This document shows, one piece after another, positions 52,550 to 60,840 of a stretch of DNA of 64,000 nucleotides (position 1 is the stretch's first letter; every line of letters starts with the position of its first letter). The DNA is from JBEIHX01 sp040381075 (GTDB lineage: Bacteria; Pseudomonadota; Alphaproteobacteria; Caulobacterales; Aquidulcibacteraceae). The stretch is taken from positions 181,834-245,833 of the forward strand of contig JBEIHX010000002.1 in NCBI GenBank assembly GCA_040381075.1, given 5' to 3'. The translations under genes were made by a program, and so were the position numbers. The notes under the pieces are model-generated. The model was not told the DNA's origin and did not search any database. It saw nothing but the letters and a program-made list of their open reading frames with translations.

Positions 52550-53077
52550 TCACCGTCCTGCATCCGCGAGGTCAGCCAGCGCCCACTCGGCGAAGGTTGC
52601 AAGATCACCGCCGCGATAGAGGAAGCCTGCAATTCCGGCGGCATGCGCTGCAAGCAGGTCAGTTTGTTTGTCCCCGATCAGAAAGGAACGTTCCTTGACA
52701 AGCGGGAAGTCCGCGAACGCGTTGAGGATCATGCCTGGACGCGGCTTTCGGTCAAAGGAGTCCCTGCGATAGGTCTCAATCGTCGCATCGGGATGGAAGG
52801 GACAGTGATAGATCCGATCGATGAGGGCGCCGGCTGCAGCCAGATCCATTTCCAATCGGTGATGCACGCGCGCCATGTCCTCCAACGTGTAATGACCGAA
52901 GGCCACGCCTGTCTGGTTGGTGACGACGAACACGCGCCAGCCGCGCATGTTGAAAGCCCGCACCATTGCAATGGCGCCAGGCTGCCAGGCAAAGTCTTCG
53001 GGTCGCGCGACAAAACCGCAGTCGACATTGAGGACGCCATCACGGTCCAGAAAAAGGGCTGGACGCGACGGCGTCAC
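52550..53077 (-). CDS. HAD phosphatase, GmhB/HisB-N type
   Basis: About 175 residues. HAD motifs: ALFLDRDGVLNVDCGFV (nucleophile Asp and DxD), FVVTNQTGVAFGHY (motif II Thr) and RKPRPGM then FLIGDKQTDLLAAHAAG (motif IV). This is the D-glycero-D-manno-heptose 1,7-bisphosphate 7-phosphatase / histidinol-phosphatase group. The zinc loop is half lost: CPFHPD is present but the second Cys pair (usually CxCRKP) reads SFDRKP. Start taken as GTG 53077 (AAGGGA before it); a GTG at 53125 is also possible. Converges on uvrA 9 bases away. Confidence 0.82.
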   Translation of the reverse strand: MTPSRPALFLDRDGVLNVDCGFVARPEDFAWQPGAIAMVRAFNMRGWRVFVVTNQTGVAFGHYTLEDMARVHHRLEMDLAAAGALIDRIYHCPFHPDATIETYRRDSFDRKPRPGMILNAFADFPLVKERSFLIGDKQTDLLAAHAAGIAGFLYRGGDLATFAEWALADLADAGR

Positions 53078-53782
53078 CTTTTCAATCCCTTTGCTGCGCC
53101 ATTGGCCGCACACAGCGTCGAACACGGACTGCCGTCATGTGCCGATCGCCGTGGGCGCAGCCGCTGGCGGCCAGGATGCGTCGCCAAGGCCAGACGGCGA
53201 CAGCGCCAGACCGACTTCTGGCCTGCGGCCCAGGGAGCAAAGGCTGGGTCTGTCGATGACGCCATGGGCCCATGGCTTAGCGACAAAGGCCCCGCCCCGC
53301 CATCCATGGCTGGATACACAATTCAGAGTACCGGCCCCGGTAGCCCGCCACGCGGCGGAGCATACGCTGACGGCCTTGCCCCAGCGCCAACCATCACGCC
53401 CGCACCGGCGGGGATGGTGATGCGGACGCAGCCACCGGCGCCCGACCAACCGAGGTTCGCCCGGGGGCCGCGTTCTCAGCGATGCGATCTTTCCTCGAAG
53501 GGCAAAGGTCCCGCGAAAAACAGGACGCTCAGACATAGGCTTCCGGTACGGCTCCGCAGCACAGAGCCCCCCGCCCCCCGGGATATATTCCCCGAAGACA
53601 CTGGCCGCCATGAGGCAAGTTCCTGAAAGGAGACGCGGCAGCCATCGAACCGGATCGAAGACGCAACGGCCTCCGGCGCGCCGCAGCGCCTCCGCCACGG
53701 GTCTGGGTCCTTGTCAGTGCCGCAACCTACCCTGTATGCGCGCCTGCGAATCGACCCCGCAGGATCGGCCCGCGCCAGCGGC
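53078..53782. other. 705-base region without a supported gene
   Basis: Lies between the phosphatase start and the folE stop. A minus-strand frame of about 188 codons (53135-53698) is open, but its translation is Arg/Gly/Pro/Trp-rich, has no RBS and resembles no family, so it is not called. No RNA or repeat recognised. Confidence 0.4.
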
Positions 53783-54397
53783 TTACCGGTACCCTGCCAA
53801 TCGCAGAAAGCGGTCACGCAGTTCGGGCTGGGATTTGAATACTCCCGTGAACGTTGTCGTGACCGTCGAGACATTGGGATGGTGCACGCCTCGGGTTGTC
53901 ATGCACTGGTGTTTCGCATCAACCAGGATCGCCACCCCCTGAGGGTTCATGGCGTCGTTGATCGCTTCAGCAATTTGCGCAGTCATGGTTTCCTGCGTCT
54001 GCAGCCTCTTGCAGAAGATCTCCACCACTCGGGCAATCTTCGAGATCCCAACGACCTTGTCGGTCGGCAGGTAGGCCACATGGGCCTTGCCCAGGATCGG
54101 GACCATGTGATGCTCACAGTGGCTCTCCACATCGATATCCCGAAGCATCACGATGTCGTCGTAGCCCTGGACATCCTCAAAGGTTCGGGACAACTCGGCG
54201 ACGGGGTCCATCTCGTAACCGGCAAAAAACTCCCGATAGGCCTCAACGACGCGTTTGGGCGTGTCGATGAGTCCTTCTCGGTTTGGATTGTCGCCGGCCC
54301 AAGCGATGAGCGTGCGCACGGCTTCAATGGCTTCTTCACGGGTGGGGCGTCGAATATCGGCCTCCCTCAGCAGGGCACGGTCGGTGATGGCGTCCAT
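53783..54397 (-). CDS. folE: GTP cyclohydrolase I
   Basis: 204 residues with the FolE core: GLIDTPKRVVEAYREFFAGY, ESHCEHHMVPILGKAHVAYL (Zn Cys and His), VVGISKIARVVEIFCKRLQT, QETMTAQIAEAINDAMNPQG and DAKHQCMTTRGVHHPNVSTV (second Zn Cys, active-site His). It converts GTP to dihydroneopterin triphosphate for folate synthesis. ATG 54397 has GGAAAG upstream and is preferred to a TTG at 54439. Confidence 0.97.
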   Translation of the reverse strand: MDAITDRALLREADIRRPTREEAIEAVRTLIAWAGDNPNREGLIDTPKRVVEAYREFFAGYEMDPVAELSRTFEDVQGYDDIVMLRDIDVESHCEHHMVPILGKAHVAYLPTDKVVGISKIARVVEIFCKRLQTQETMTAQIAEAINDAMNPQGVAILVDAKHQCMTTRGVHHPNVSTVTTTFTGVFKSQPELRDRFLRLAGYR

Positions 54398-54661
54398 GAT
54401 TTTTGACTTTCCGTCTTGAGGAGCGGGGGTCGAGCCCAAGATCCGCGACGCAACGTCAGGATCGGGGACTTAACGCCAGCCCGGACTACGTCCCTCAGGA
54501 CAACGGCCGATTACATGGCGATCTTTGGCGCAAGCGCAAGTGCGACGTTGGGTCGACCCACTGCTTGCCCCTTCGCCAGGAACCCGGCATGACAGCGCGA
54601 CCGCTCGCATCAGCGTTGGCGTCACACCCGTGTATACGTCGTCGGCAGGATTTGGATCAGC

Positions 54662-56050
54662 ATGCAACGTCTCTTCCTCACCAACAGCCTGACGCGCGCA
54701 AAGGAGGCCTTCGCCCCGCAGGACCCGAACCGGGTGACGATGTATGTGTGCGGGCCAACCGTTTATAATTATGCGCATATTGGCAATGCGCGACCAGTCG
54801 TCGTATTTGACGTGCTCTTTCGGCTGCTGCGTCATCTCTTCGGCCCGGACAAAGTCGTCTATGCACGCAACATCACAGACATTGACGACCGGATCATAGA
54901 AGCCCATCGCGTCACGGGCGAACCGATCACCGAGATTACGCGGCGCTATGCCGCAATTTATCAGGCGGACATGCGGGCCCTCGGGGCCCTTGATCCGACA
55001 TATCAACCGTATGCGACCGACCATGTCCCCGGCATGATCGACATGATCGAACGGCTGGTCGACCGGGGTAATGCCTACCCCTGCACGTCTGGGGTCAACT
55101 TCCACGTGCCCTCGATGGCGGACTATGGCAAGCTGGCCCGCCGGGACCGCGACGAACAGATCGTCGGCGCGCGTGGCGATCCGGCCACTGACAAGCGCGA
55201 CCCGGCGGACTTCGCACTGTGGAAGGCGGCAAAGCCGGGCGAGCCCTTCTGGGAGAGCCCGTGGGGGCGGGGACGACCGGGCTGGCACATCGAGTGCTCG
55301 GTCATGGCGGCGGCCACACTTGGGGAGACGCTTGATATTCACGGCGGGGGAATTGACCTGCTGTTCCCCCATCATGAAAATGAGATCGCGCAATCTGAAT
55401 GTGCGAACGCCAGACCCCTCGCCCGCTATTGGCTGCATAACGGTTTTCTCGACATGAGCGGGGAAAAGATGTCGAAGTCTCTCGGCAACGTCCTGCTGGT
55501 GCATGACCTCGCCGCCAGCTGGCCTGGAGAGGTGCTCCGCTTCGCGCTGATGAGCGCTCATTACCGAGCGCCGTTGGACTGGACTCCCTCGCTGCTTGAG
55601 CAGTGCCGGATCACGCTGGATGGATGGTATCGGGCGCTCGCGCGTTTGAGCGTGGTGGATGCGCAGCCAAGCGCGCCCGAAACCGTAGTGGAGGCGCTAT
55701 GTGACGACCTCAACACGCCGCGCGCCATCGCCGCAGTGGCCGGCCTCGTCACGGAAGCGAACAAGGCGGGGGCCGACACTGGCAAGCGCGCCGCCAAAGC
55801 TGCGCTGCTCGGCGCCGGCGCGCTCCTCGGCTTGCTTCAGCAGGACCCCGTCGCCTGGCTGCGCGGCGGGCATGATGACGCGGACACCGCGCGTATTGAT
55901 GCGCTCGTCGAGGCCAGGGTCGCTGCACGAAAAGCAAAGGACTGGGCCAAGGCTGACCAGTTGCGGAACCAACTCACCGACCTGAATGTTGTGGTGGAGG
56001 ACGGCCCGCAAGGATCTACCTGGCGATTTGGCGGCCAAACACCGAGATGA
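54662..56050 (+). CDS. cysS: cysteinyl-tRNA synthetase
   Basis: 462 residues. Class I motifs: MYVCGPTVYNYAHIGNARPV (Zn Cys and HIGH-like HIGN), NITDIDDRIIEAH, the Zn site HIECSVMAAATLGETLDIHG GGIDLLFPHHENEIAQSE (split across the motif) and KMSKSLGN. It charges tRNA-Cys. The 264-base divergent gap to folE should carry both promoters. Confidence 0.98.
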   Translation: MQRLFLTNSLTRAKEAFAPQDPNRVTMYVCGPTVYNYAHIGNARPVVVFDVLFRLLRHLFGPDKVVYARNITDIDDRIIEAHRVTGEPITEITRRYAAIYQADMRALGALDPTYQPYATDHVPGMIDMIERLVDRGNAYPCTSGVNFHVPSMADYGKLARRDRDEQIVGARGDPATDKRDPADFALWKAAKPGEPFWESPWGRGRPGWHIECSVMAAATLGETLDIHGGGIDLLFPHHENEIAQSECANARPLARYWLHNGFLDMSGEKMSKSLGNVLLVHDLAASWPGEVLRFALMSAHYRAPLDWTPSLLEQCRITLDGWYRALARLSVVDAQPSAPETVVEALCDDLNTPRAIAAVAGLVTEANKAGADTGKRAAKAALLGAGALLGLLQQDPVAWLRGGHDDADTARIDALVEARVAARKAKDWAKADQLRNQLTDLNVVVEDGPQGSTWRFGGQTPR

Positions 56051-56070
56051 TTTGACCAACCGGCGATCAA

Positions 56071-56112
56071 GCAACAGGCGACAGGCAACAGGTGACAGGC
56101 AACAGGCAAACG
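56071..56112. repeat. heptamer-based tandem repeat in cysS-mmsA gap
   Basis: Three 14-base units (GCAACAGGCGACAG, GCAACAGGTGACAG, GCAACAGGCAAACG), each made of two related heptamers GCAACAG/GYGACAG. It fills half of the 83-base gap upstream of mmsA. Confidence 0.85.
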
Positions 56113-56133
56113 GGAAACACGAGGGCACACTTC

Positions 56134-57630
56134 ATGCGCGACATTCAGCACTTCATCGCGGGCGCTCCCACAACCGGCGTCGGCGCACGTGTCGCCGATG
56201 TCTTCAACCCCAACACCGGGGAGGTCCAGGCCAAAGTGCGCCTCGCGGCGGTCCAGGACCTTGAAAGCGCGGTAGCAGCGGCGGAACGGGCGTTTCCCGG
56301 CTGGGCCGCAACCAACCCGCAGCGTCGCGCGCGGGTGATGTTCGCGTTCAAGGCGCTCGTGGAACAGCATATGGACGAGCTTGCCCATCTTTTGTCCTGC
56401 GAGCACGGCAAGGTGATCGCCGATGCACGCGGCGACATCCAGCGCGGACTTGAGGTGATCGAGTTCGCCTGCGGCGCGCCTCACCTGCTGAAAGGCGAGT
56501 ACACCGAAGGGGCGGGACCCGGGATCGACGTCTACTCAATGCGCCAGCCGCTTGGAGTGGTCGCCGGGATCACCCCGTTCAACTTCCCGGCAATGATCCC
56601 AATGTGGATGTTCGGCGTGGCGATCGCCTGCGGCAACACCTTTGTGCTCAAACCGTCAGAACGTGATCCCTCGGTCCCGGTTCGGTTGGCCGAATTGATG
56701 ATGGAAGCGGGGGCCCCGGAGGGCGTCTTGAATGTAGTCCACGGGGACAAAGTGGCGGTCGATGCGATCCTGCACCATCCGGCGATCCGGGCGGTGAGTT
56801 TTGTCGGCTCATCGGACATTGCACACTACGTCTACTCGACTGGAACAGCGAACGGCAAACGCGTCCAAGCCATGGGGGGAGCGAAGAACCATGGTGTGAT
56901 CATGCCGGACGCGGACATGGATCAGGTCGTCAAGGACCTCGTGGGCGCGGCGTTCGGATCGGCCGGGGAACGCTGCATGGCGCTGCCCGTGGCGGTGCCG
57001 ATCGGAAAGGATACAGCCGAGGAACTCGTTGCGCGCCTCATCCCGGAAATCGAGCGGCTGAAGATAGGCATTTCAACAGACCCTGAGGCTCACTACGGCC
57101 CGGTGGTGACGGCTGCACACCGTGAGCGGATCAAATCATACATTCAAATGGGCGTTGACGAGGGCGCAAAGCTGCGGCTCGATGGGCGCGGTTTTTCACT
57201 CCAGGGATTTGAGGGCGGATTCTTTATCGGGCCAAGCCTGTTTGACGAAGTCAAACCTACGATGACCAGTTATCAGGAAGAGATCTTCGGGCCAGTTCTG
57301 CAAATCGTCCGTGCCGAGACTTTCGAAGAGGCGTTGGCGCTGCCGAGCCAACACCAATTCGGAAATGGCGTCGCCATTTTCACCCGAAATGGACTTGCCG
57401 CGCGCGAATTCGCCGCGCGGGTGAATGTAGGGATGGTCGGCGTCAACGTGCCGATCCCCGTGCCTGTCGCCTACCACACCTTCGGCGGGTGGAAGCGATC
57501 CGCGTTTGGCGATGCAAACCAGCACGGCATGGAGGGAGTGCGGTTTTTCACCAAGGTCAAGACGGTGACGGCGCGCTGGCCGAAGGGACTGACTGAGGAC
57601 TCGGCGTTCATCATCCCGACGATGCAATAA
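56134..57630 (+). CDS. mmsA: methylmalonate-semialdehyde dehydrogenase (CoA-acylating)
   Basis: 498 residues, ALDH superfamily. MmsA marks: HFIAGAPTTGVGARVADVFN, GITPFNFPAMIPMWMFGVAI, FVLKPSERDPSVPVRLAELM, GSAGERCMALPVAVPIG (catalytic Cys) and GVNVPIPVPVAYHTFGGWKR. It converts (methyl)malonate semialdehyde to propionyl/acetyl-CoA in valine, pyrimidine or inositol breakdown. ATG 56134 fits the family N-terminus; a 14-codon extension through the repeat is unlikely. Confidence 0.95.
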   Translation: MRDIQHFIAGAPTTGVGARVADVFNPNTGEVQAKVRLAAVQDLESAVAAAERAFPGWAATNPQRRARVMFAFKALVEQHMDELAHLLSCEHGKVIADARGDIQRGLEVIEFACGAPHLLKGEYTEGAGPGIDVYSMRQPLGVVAGITPFNFPAMIPMWMFGVAIACGNTFVLKPSERDPSVPVRLAELMMEAGAPEGVLNVVHGDKVAVDAILHHPAIRAVSFVGSSDIAHYVYSTGTANGKRVQAMGGAKNHGVIMPDADMDQVVKDLVGAAFGSAGERCMALPVAVPIGKDTAEELVARLIPEIERLKIGISTDPEAHYGPVVTAAHRERIKSYIQMGVDEGAKLRLDGRGFSLQGFEGGFFIGPSLFDEVKPTMTSYQEEIFGPVLQIVRAETFEEALALPSQHQFGNGVAIFTRNGLAAREFAARVNVGMVGVNVPIPVPVAYHTFGGWKRSAFGDANQHGMEGVRFFTKVKTVTARWPKGLTEDSAFIIPTMQ

Positions 57631-57770
57631 AGCAGATCGCACCAGTGCAAAGCCGCCGCGGCCCGGCCTTACGCTCTCTATCGGCCTTGCGCGCGCACGC
57701 GCCACCAGGCGACGGCGGGTCGGATCCGGGCCGTTAGCGCATGCGGGAATTGCGCACTGCAGCCGGCGGT

Positions 57771-58328
57771 TTAGGCAACGGCAAGGCGCTGCTGGACCGG
57801 CGCACCCGGCTCGAGTTCCATGATCACGGTCTCAACTTTACATGCCCGTCCAAGAGAGAAGCGGCGCTCCACAGCACCGGTCGGGCGGAACCCCGCCTTC
57901 TCAAGGACGCGACGCGACGCGGGATTGTCGCAGAAGTGACCGGCGCTGAAAGTCACGCCACCGCAGCGCCGCCAGACATGGGCGATAAGCGCCTGCAGGG
58001 CTTCACTGGCGTACCCCAAGCCCCAATGCGCTCGCCCAACCCAATACCCGACCTCGCAACGGCCGTCAGACAGGCCGTGTGCGCCAACAGATCCAATCAG
58101 CACGTGAGATGCGCGGTCGAAGATGGCGAGCGCAGCGTCGCGCCCCCGCGCTCGGTTGGCCGCCTGGATCAGGATCCAGCCCTCAGCGAGCAGCGGCGCA
58201 TGGGGATGCGGCATGGAGCAGACCATCCGCGCGATTGCATCATCATTGGAAAGCGCAGCCAGAGCTGGGGCGTCAGCCTCAACGAAAGGGCACAAAATCA
58301 GGCGGGGAGTTTCGATGCTGAAGTCCAT
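57771..58328 (-). CDS. GNAT-family N-acetyltransferase
   Basis: 185 residues of RimJ/RimL-like type: FSIETPRLILCPFVEADAPA, CEVGYWVGRAHWGLGYASEA (acetyl-CoA loop, with GxGxA-like GLGYA), NPASRRVLEKAGFRPTGAVE. Substrate could be a ribosomal protein N-terminus or a small amine. ATG 58328 has a strong AAGGAGG 5 bases upstream. It lies after the rpmA hairpin on the same strand. Confidence 0.9.
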   Translation of the reverse strand: MDFSIETPRLILCPFVEADAPALAALSNDDAIARMVCSMPHPHAPLLAEGWILIQAANRARGRDAALAIFDRASHVLIGSVGAHGLSDGRCEVGYWVGRAHWGLGYASEALQALIAHVWRRCGGVTFSAGHFCDNPASRRVLEKAGFRPTGAVERRFSLGRACKVETVIMELEPGAPVQQRLAVA

Positions 58329-58386
58329 CGCCACCTCCTTGATCCTTGATGCGCGCCAGCGGCTGTCAGGCGCGCTGGAACGCAAA

Positions 58387-58417
58387 CGGGGGAAACCGGA
58401 TGGTCCGGTTTCCCCCG
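58387..58417. terminator. terminator hairpin after rpmA
   Basis: CGGGGGAAACCGGA, loop TGG, TCCGGTTTCCCCCG: a perfect 14-bp stem 58 bases downstream of the rpmA stop and before the GNAT gene. No T-run; likely ends or attenuates the rplU-rpmA transcript. Confidence 0.75.
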
Positions 58418-58474
58418 ATGGTCTTGGAGACCGGACCAGCTTATCGCGCGGCCCGGTTATTGTGCGGTGGGCCG

Positions 58475-58741
58475 CTATTCCGCCGCCAGAGCGGGGACAA
58501 TCGTAGCGAATACCTTCGCATCTCGCTTGCGGGCGAAAGCCACCTTCCCATCGCAGAGGGCGTACAGGGTGTGGTCTTTGCCAACGCCTACATTGGGGCC
58601 GGCCGCGATCTTGGTCCCGCGTTGACGGACAATGATGGTTCCAGCGAGCACGTCCTGCCCGCCGAAGCGCTTCACGCCGAGCCGCTTCGCATTTGAGTCA
58701 CGCCCGTTGCGCGACGAACCGCCAGCCTTTTTGTGCGCCAT
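58475..58741 (-). CDS. rpmA: 50S ribosomal protein L27
   Basis: 88 residues beginning MAHKKAGGSSRNGRDSNAKR, the invariant L27 N-terminus that reaches the peptidyl-transferase centre, then RFGGQDVLAGTIIVRQRGTK and NVGVGKDHTLYAL. Twelve bases downstream of rplU. Confidence 0.98.
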   Translation of the reverse strand: MAHKKAGGSSRNGRDSNAKRLGVKRFGGQDVLAGTIIVRQRGTKIAAGPNVGVGKDHTLYALCDGKVAFARKRDAKVFATIVPALAAE

Positions 58742-58753
58742 GACAGGGTTTCC

Positions 58754-59398
58754 TTACGCTTCGCCGCTCTTTGACTGTTGAGCCGCCCTCGCGGCCTCCT
58801 GATCCACCTTGGCCCGTGGCGGTTTACCAGCCATCAAGTCCTTGGCTTGGCCCACCCAGTCCTCCCGGACAGCACGGCCTTTGAAACCGATGTCATCATC
58901 CAACTTGGCCAGTTCGGCGTCGGACATCGCCGCGATCTGGGCGAAGGTCGTGACACCAAGGGCGGCTAGCTTCTTCTCGATCGCCGGTCCGACGCCGCCA
59001 ATCAGCTTCAGATCATCCCCGCCCGCGGCTGTCTTGGGCGCCTTTTTCGCAGACTTCGCCGCAGCAGTGCTTACAGCCTTGGCGTCATCCGCGGTCACGG
59101 CCATGATGCGCACAACAGTCTCGTGCTGGCGATGTCCCCTGCGGCGGCGATACGTGGAACGGCGCGTTTTCTTCACGACCAGTTTCTTGTCGCCCCGGCG
59201 CTGCTCGACGACTACGCCAGTGACGGCCGCGCCTGCCACGGTGGGCGAGCCCACGGTGACCGCGGTCCCGTCGGACATCAGCAGAACCTGGTCAAACGCG
59301 ATCGCATCGCCAGCTTCGCCAGCCAGCTTCTCGACCACGATTGTATCGTTGGCGGCCACGCGATACTGCTTGCCGCCCGTCTTGATCACCGCGAACAT
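58754..59398 (-). CDS. rplU: 50S ribosomal protein L21 with C-terminal helix-hairpin-helix extension
   Basis: 214 residues, twice the normal L21 length. Residues 1-102 are L21 (MFAVIKTGGKQYRVAANDTI ... VVKKTRRSTYRRRRGHRQHE). A Lys/Ala linker (about 103-126) joins a helix-hairpin-helix domain at 127-187 (DLKLIGGVGPAIEKKLAALG, then TTFAQIAAMSDAELAKLDDD), like those of predicted flap-nuclease-type DNA-binding proteins. Such extended L21 proteins are known in alphaproteobacteria. ATG 59398 has AAGGAA upstream; the upstream extension is rejected. Confidence 0.95.
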   Translation of the reverse strand: MFAVIKTGGKQYRVAANDTIVVEKLAGEAGDAIAFDQVLLMSDGTAVTVGSPTVAGAAVTGVVVEQRRGDKKLVVKKTRRSTYRRRRGHRQHETVVRIMAVTADDAKAVSTAAAKSAKKAPKTAAGGDDLKLIGGVGPAIEKKLAALGVTTFAQIAAMSDAELAKLDDDIGFKGRAVREDWVGQAKDLMAGKPPRAKVDQEAARAAQQSKSGEA

Positions 59399-59886
59399 CG
59401 CGCGTGTTCCTTGCGTCTGATAGGCCGGGGAAACCCAGCGAGGCATCTGTTGTCTTCTCGGCCCGCGCTGGCCAGACGCGGCTCGGCGCATCGAAACGCC
59501 ACCCCGCCCAAGACCCTGACGACGACCCGGAGAGCGGTCGACAGCTGCCGCGAAAGAGCGGCGGACAATACGCAAGGCGATCACGAAGTCAACCGTCGCA
59601 GGCGCTCAAGCCGCACACCCGTCATGGGTGCGCCCGCCCACCGTCGGACCTTCGGGCAGCCGCGGCGCGCGCCCGACCTAGCCAGCGGGGCGAGGACATC
59701 GGCGCCCAAACCCCCACAGCCGAAGTGGGATCGCCGCGCCCGCCTGACGAAACAGCGCGCAAGGGGGATCCGCGCCGGCCGGCTCCATGCCGCTCCCGAG
59801 TGGCCGCAGCCGTGTTGCACGCCAGTGCCGCTTGGGCTAATCACCCCAGTCTTTCGATCGTCCCGGATGCGAATCTGGGATTCTGC
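59399..59886. other. 488-base region, rplU leader to tRNA-Ser
   Basis: Divergent gap holding the rplU promoter/leader (left) and the tRNA promoter (right). Open frames on both strands look like GC-rich noise; no small gene, hairpin leader or repeat stands out. Confidence 0.4.
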
Positions 59887-59976
59887 GGACAGGTGGCAGA
59901 GTGGTCGATCGCGCCGCACTCGAAATGCGGAGACCGTGCAAGCGGTCCGGGGGTTCGAATCCCTCCCTGTCCGCCA
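59887..59976 (+). tRNA. tRNA-Ser(CGA)
   Basis: 90 bases including an encoded CCA. Acceptor stem GGACAGG pairs with CCTGTCC, discriminator G, then CCA. The anticodon arm CCGCA-CTCGAAA-TGCGG gives anticodon CGA (reads UCG). A long class II variable arm and the GGTTCGAATCC T-arm complete the cloverleaf. Confidence 0.97.
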
Positions 59977-60269
59977 TCTTCCCATCGCAAACTCCGACAA
60001 CGCCCTCGCTTAAGAAAAATTTTCGTGTTTTTTCAAAGGGTTTTAACGGGCCACCCGAACCTCAGAGAATGGCCGAAGGCCAGAATGCGGTCTCCGACCG
60101 GCTTTGGTCTCAAACGGAGCAAACCTCTTCTGATCCGGTTCGGCTTCGCGACAAGATATCACTTCAGCCAGTTCAGTCGCGGCACGCCGCCCCCGCGTCG
60201 CCGCCGCCAGGCGCCTCTCACCGTAGGCTTCCGTTCGGAGCCGTGGGACGTGTCGCCAGATCCTTGAAA

Positions 60270-60288
60270 TGGACCATACCATGGTCCA
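60270..60288. promoter_or_regulatory. perfect inverted repeat before phd (auto-operator)
   Basis: TGGACCAT-ACC-ATGGTCCA, 8-base perfect arms with a 3-base spacer, ending 15 bases before the antitoxin ATG. Phd-type antitoxins repress their own promoter through such palindromes. The rest of the 327-base gap after tRNA-Ser has an AT-rich patch at about 60010-60050 but no other element I can name. Confidence 0.7.
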
Positions 60289-60303
60289 CCTCGCGGAGGC
60301 TCG

Positions 60304-60840
60304 ATGGGGTCTATCACGAAACTTCCCATAACCGAGGCAAAGGCCCGCCTGACTGATCTCGTCCGCCGCGCTGAAGAAGGCGCGGATCTTGTGTCAACCA
60401 AGTATGGGCCTGCGGTCGCGCGCCTTGTTGCGATCCATCACAAGCCTTCTGCAAGAAGCCGGGCCAAACTGATTGCCGCCATTCGGGCGCGGGCCATAGC
60501 TAAAGCCACCCTCGGACCAGGTGCGGCGCGATGCTGGCCTGCGCGGCTCTGCCGCGATAACGCCAGCCGAGCGCTGGCGGCGGGCGATCCGCACAGCGGC
60601 CGGCGGCAGCCGGAACCGCCCCTGCAGGGTGCGACGCACCTGCTGAGTGGGCGCGCGCCTGGTCGCTCAGTGCGCCAACAAGCCCCACGCCGCCAGAGCC
60701 GCGATCGCAAGGCCGCCGATCGCGCGCCAGCGCGTCGCCTTGGCCTGGGACTGCGCCAGAGCCTGGACGGTCTGCGGCGCAAGCGTCAGGCCGCCTTCGG
60801 CAAGGCGTGTTTCCAGAGCGTTCATGGCGGTCAGGGCTGA
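60304..60840 (+). CDS. Phd/YefM-type antitoxin, C-terminus probably frameshifted
   Basis: The first 70-80 codons are a typical Phd/YefM antitoxin: MGSITKLPITEAKARLTDLV, RRAEEGADLVSTKYGPAVAR, then LVAI and a basic stretch to about GPGAAR (60530). Family members stop at about 85-95 residues; here the frame runs on to 178 with Arg/Pro/Gly-rich sequence that overlaps the 3' end of ubiB on the other strand. A nearby alternative frame ends ALPR-stop at about 60560, close to the usual family ending, suggesting a small indel. No toxin follows. Treat only 60304 to about 60545 as conserved. Confidence 0.6.
   Translation: MGSITKLPITEAKARLTDLVRRAEEGADLVSTKYGPAVARLVAIHHKPSARSRAKLIAAIRARAIAKATLGPGAARCWPARLCRDNASRALAAGDPHSGRRQPEPPLQGATHLLSGRAPGRSVRQQAPRRQSRDRKAADRAPARRLGLGLRQSLDGLRRKRQAAFGKACFQSVHGGQG

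Noticed and set aside
53135..53698. 188-codon minus-strand frame between the phosphatase and folE
   Set aside because: Arg/Gly/Trp/Pro-rich, no RBS, and it overlaps an equally open plus-strand frame.
54470..55561. 363-codon minus-strand frame
   Set aside because: Antisense to cysS and to the folE-cysS promoter gap; no recognisable protein.
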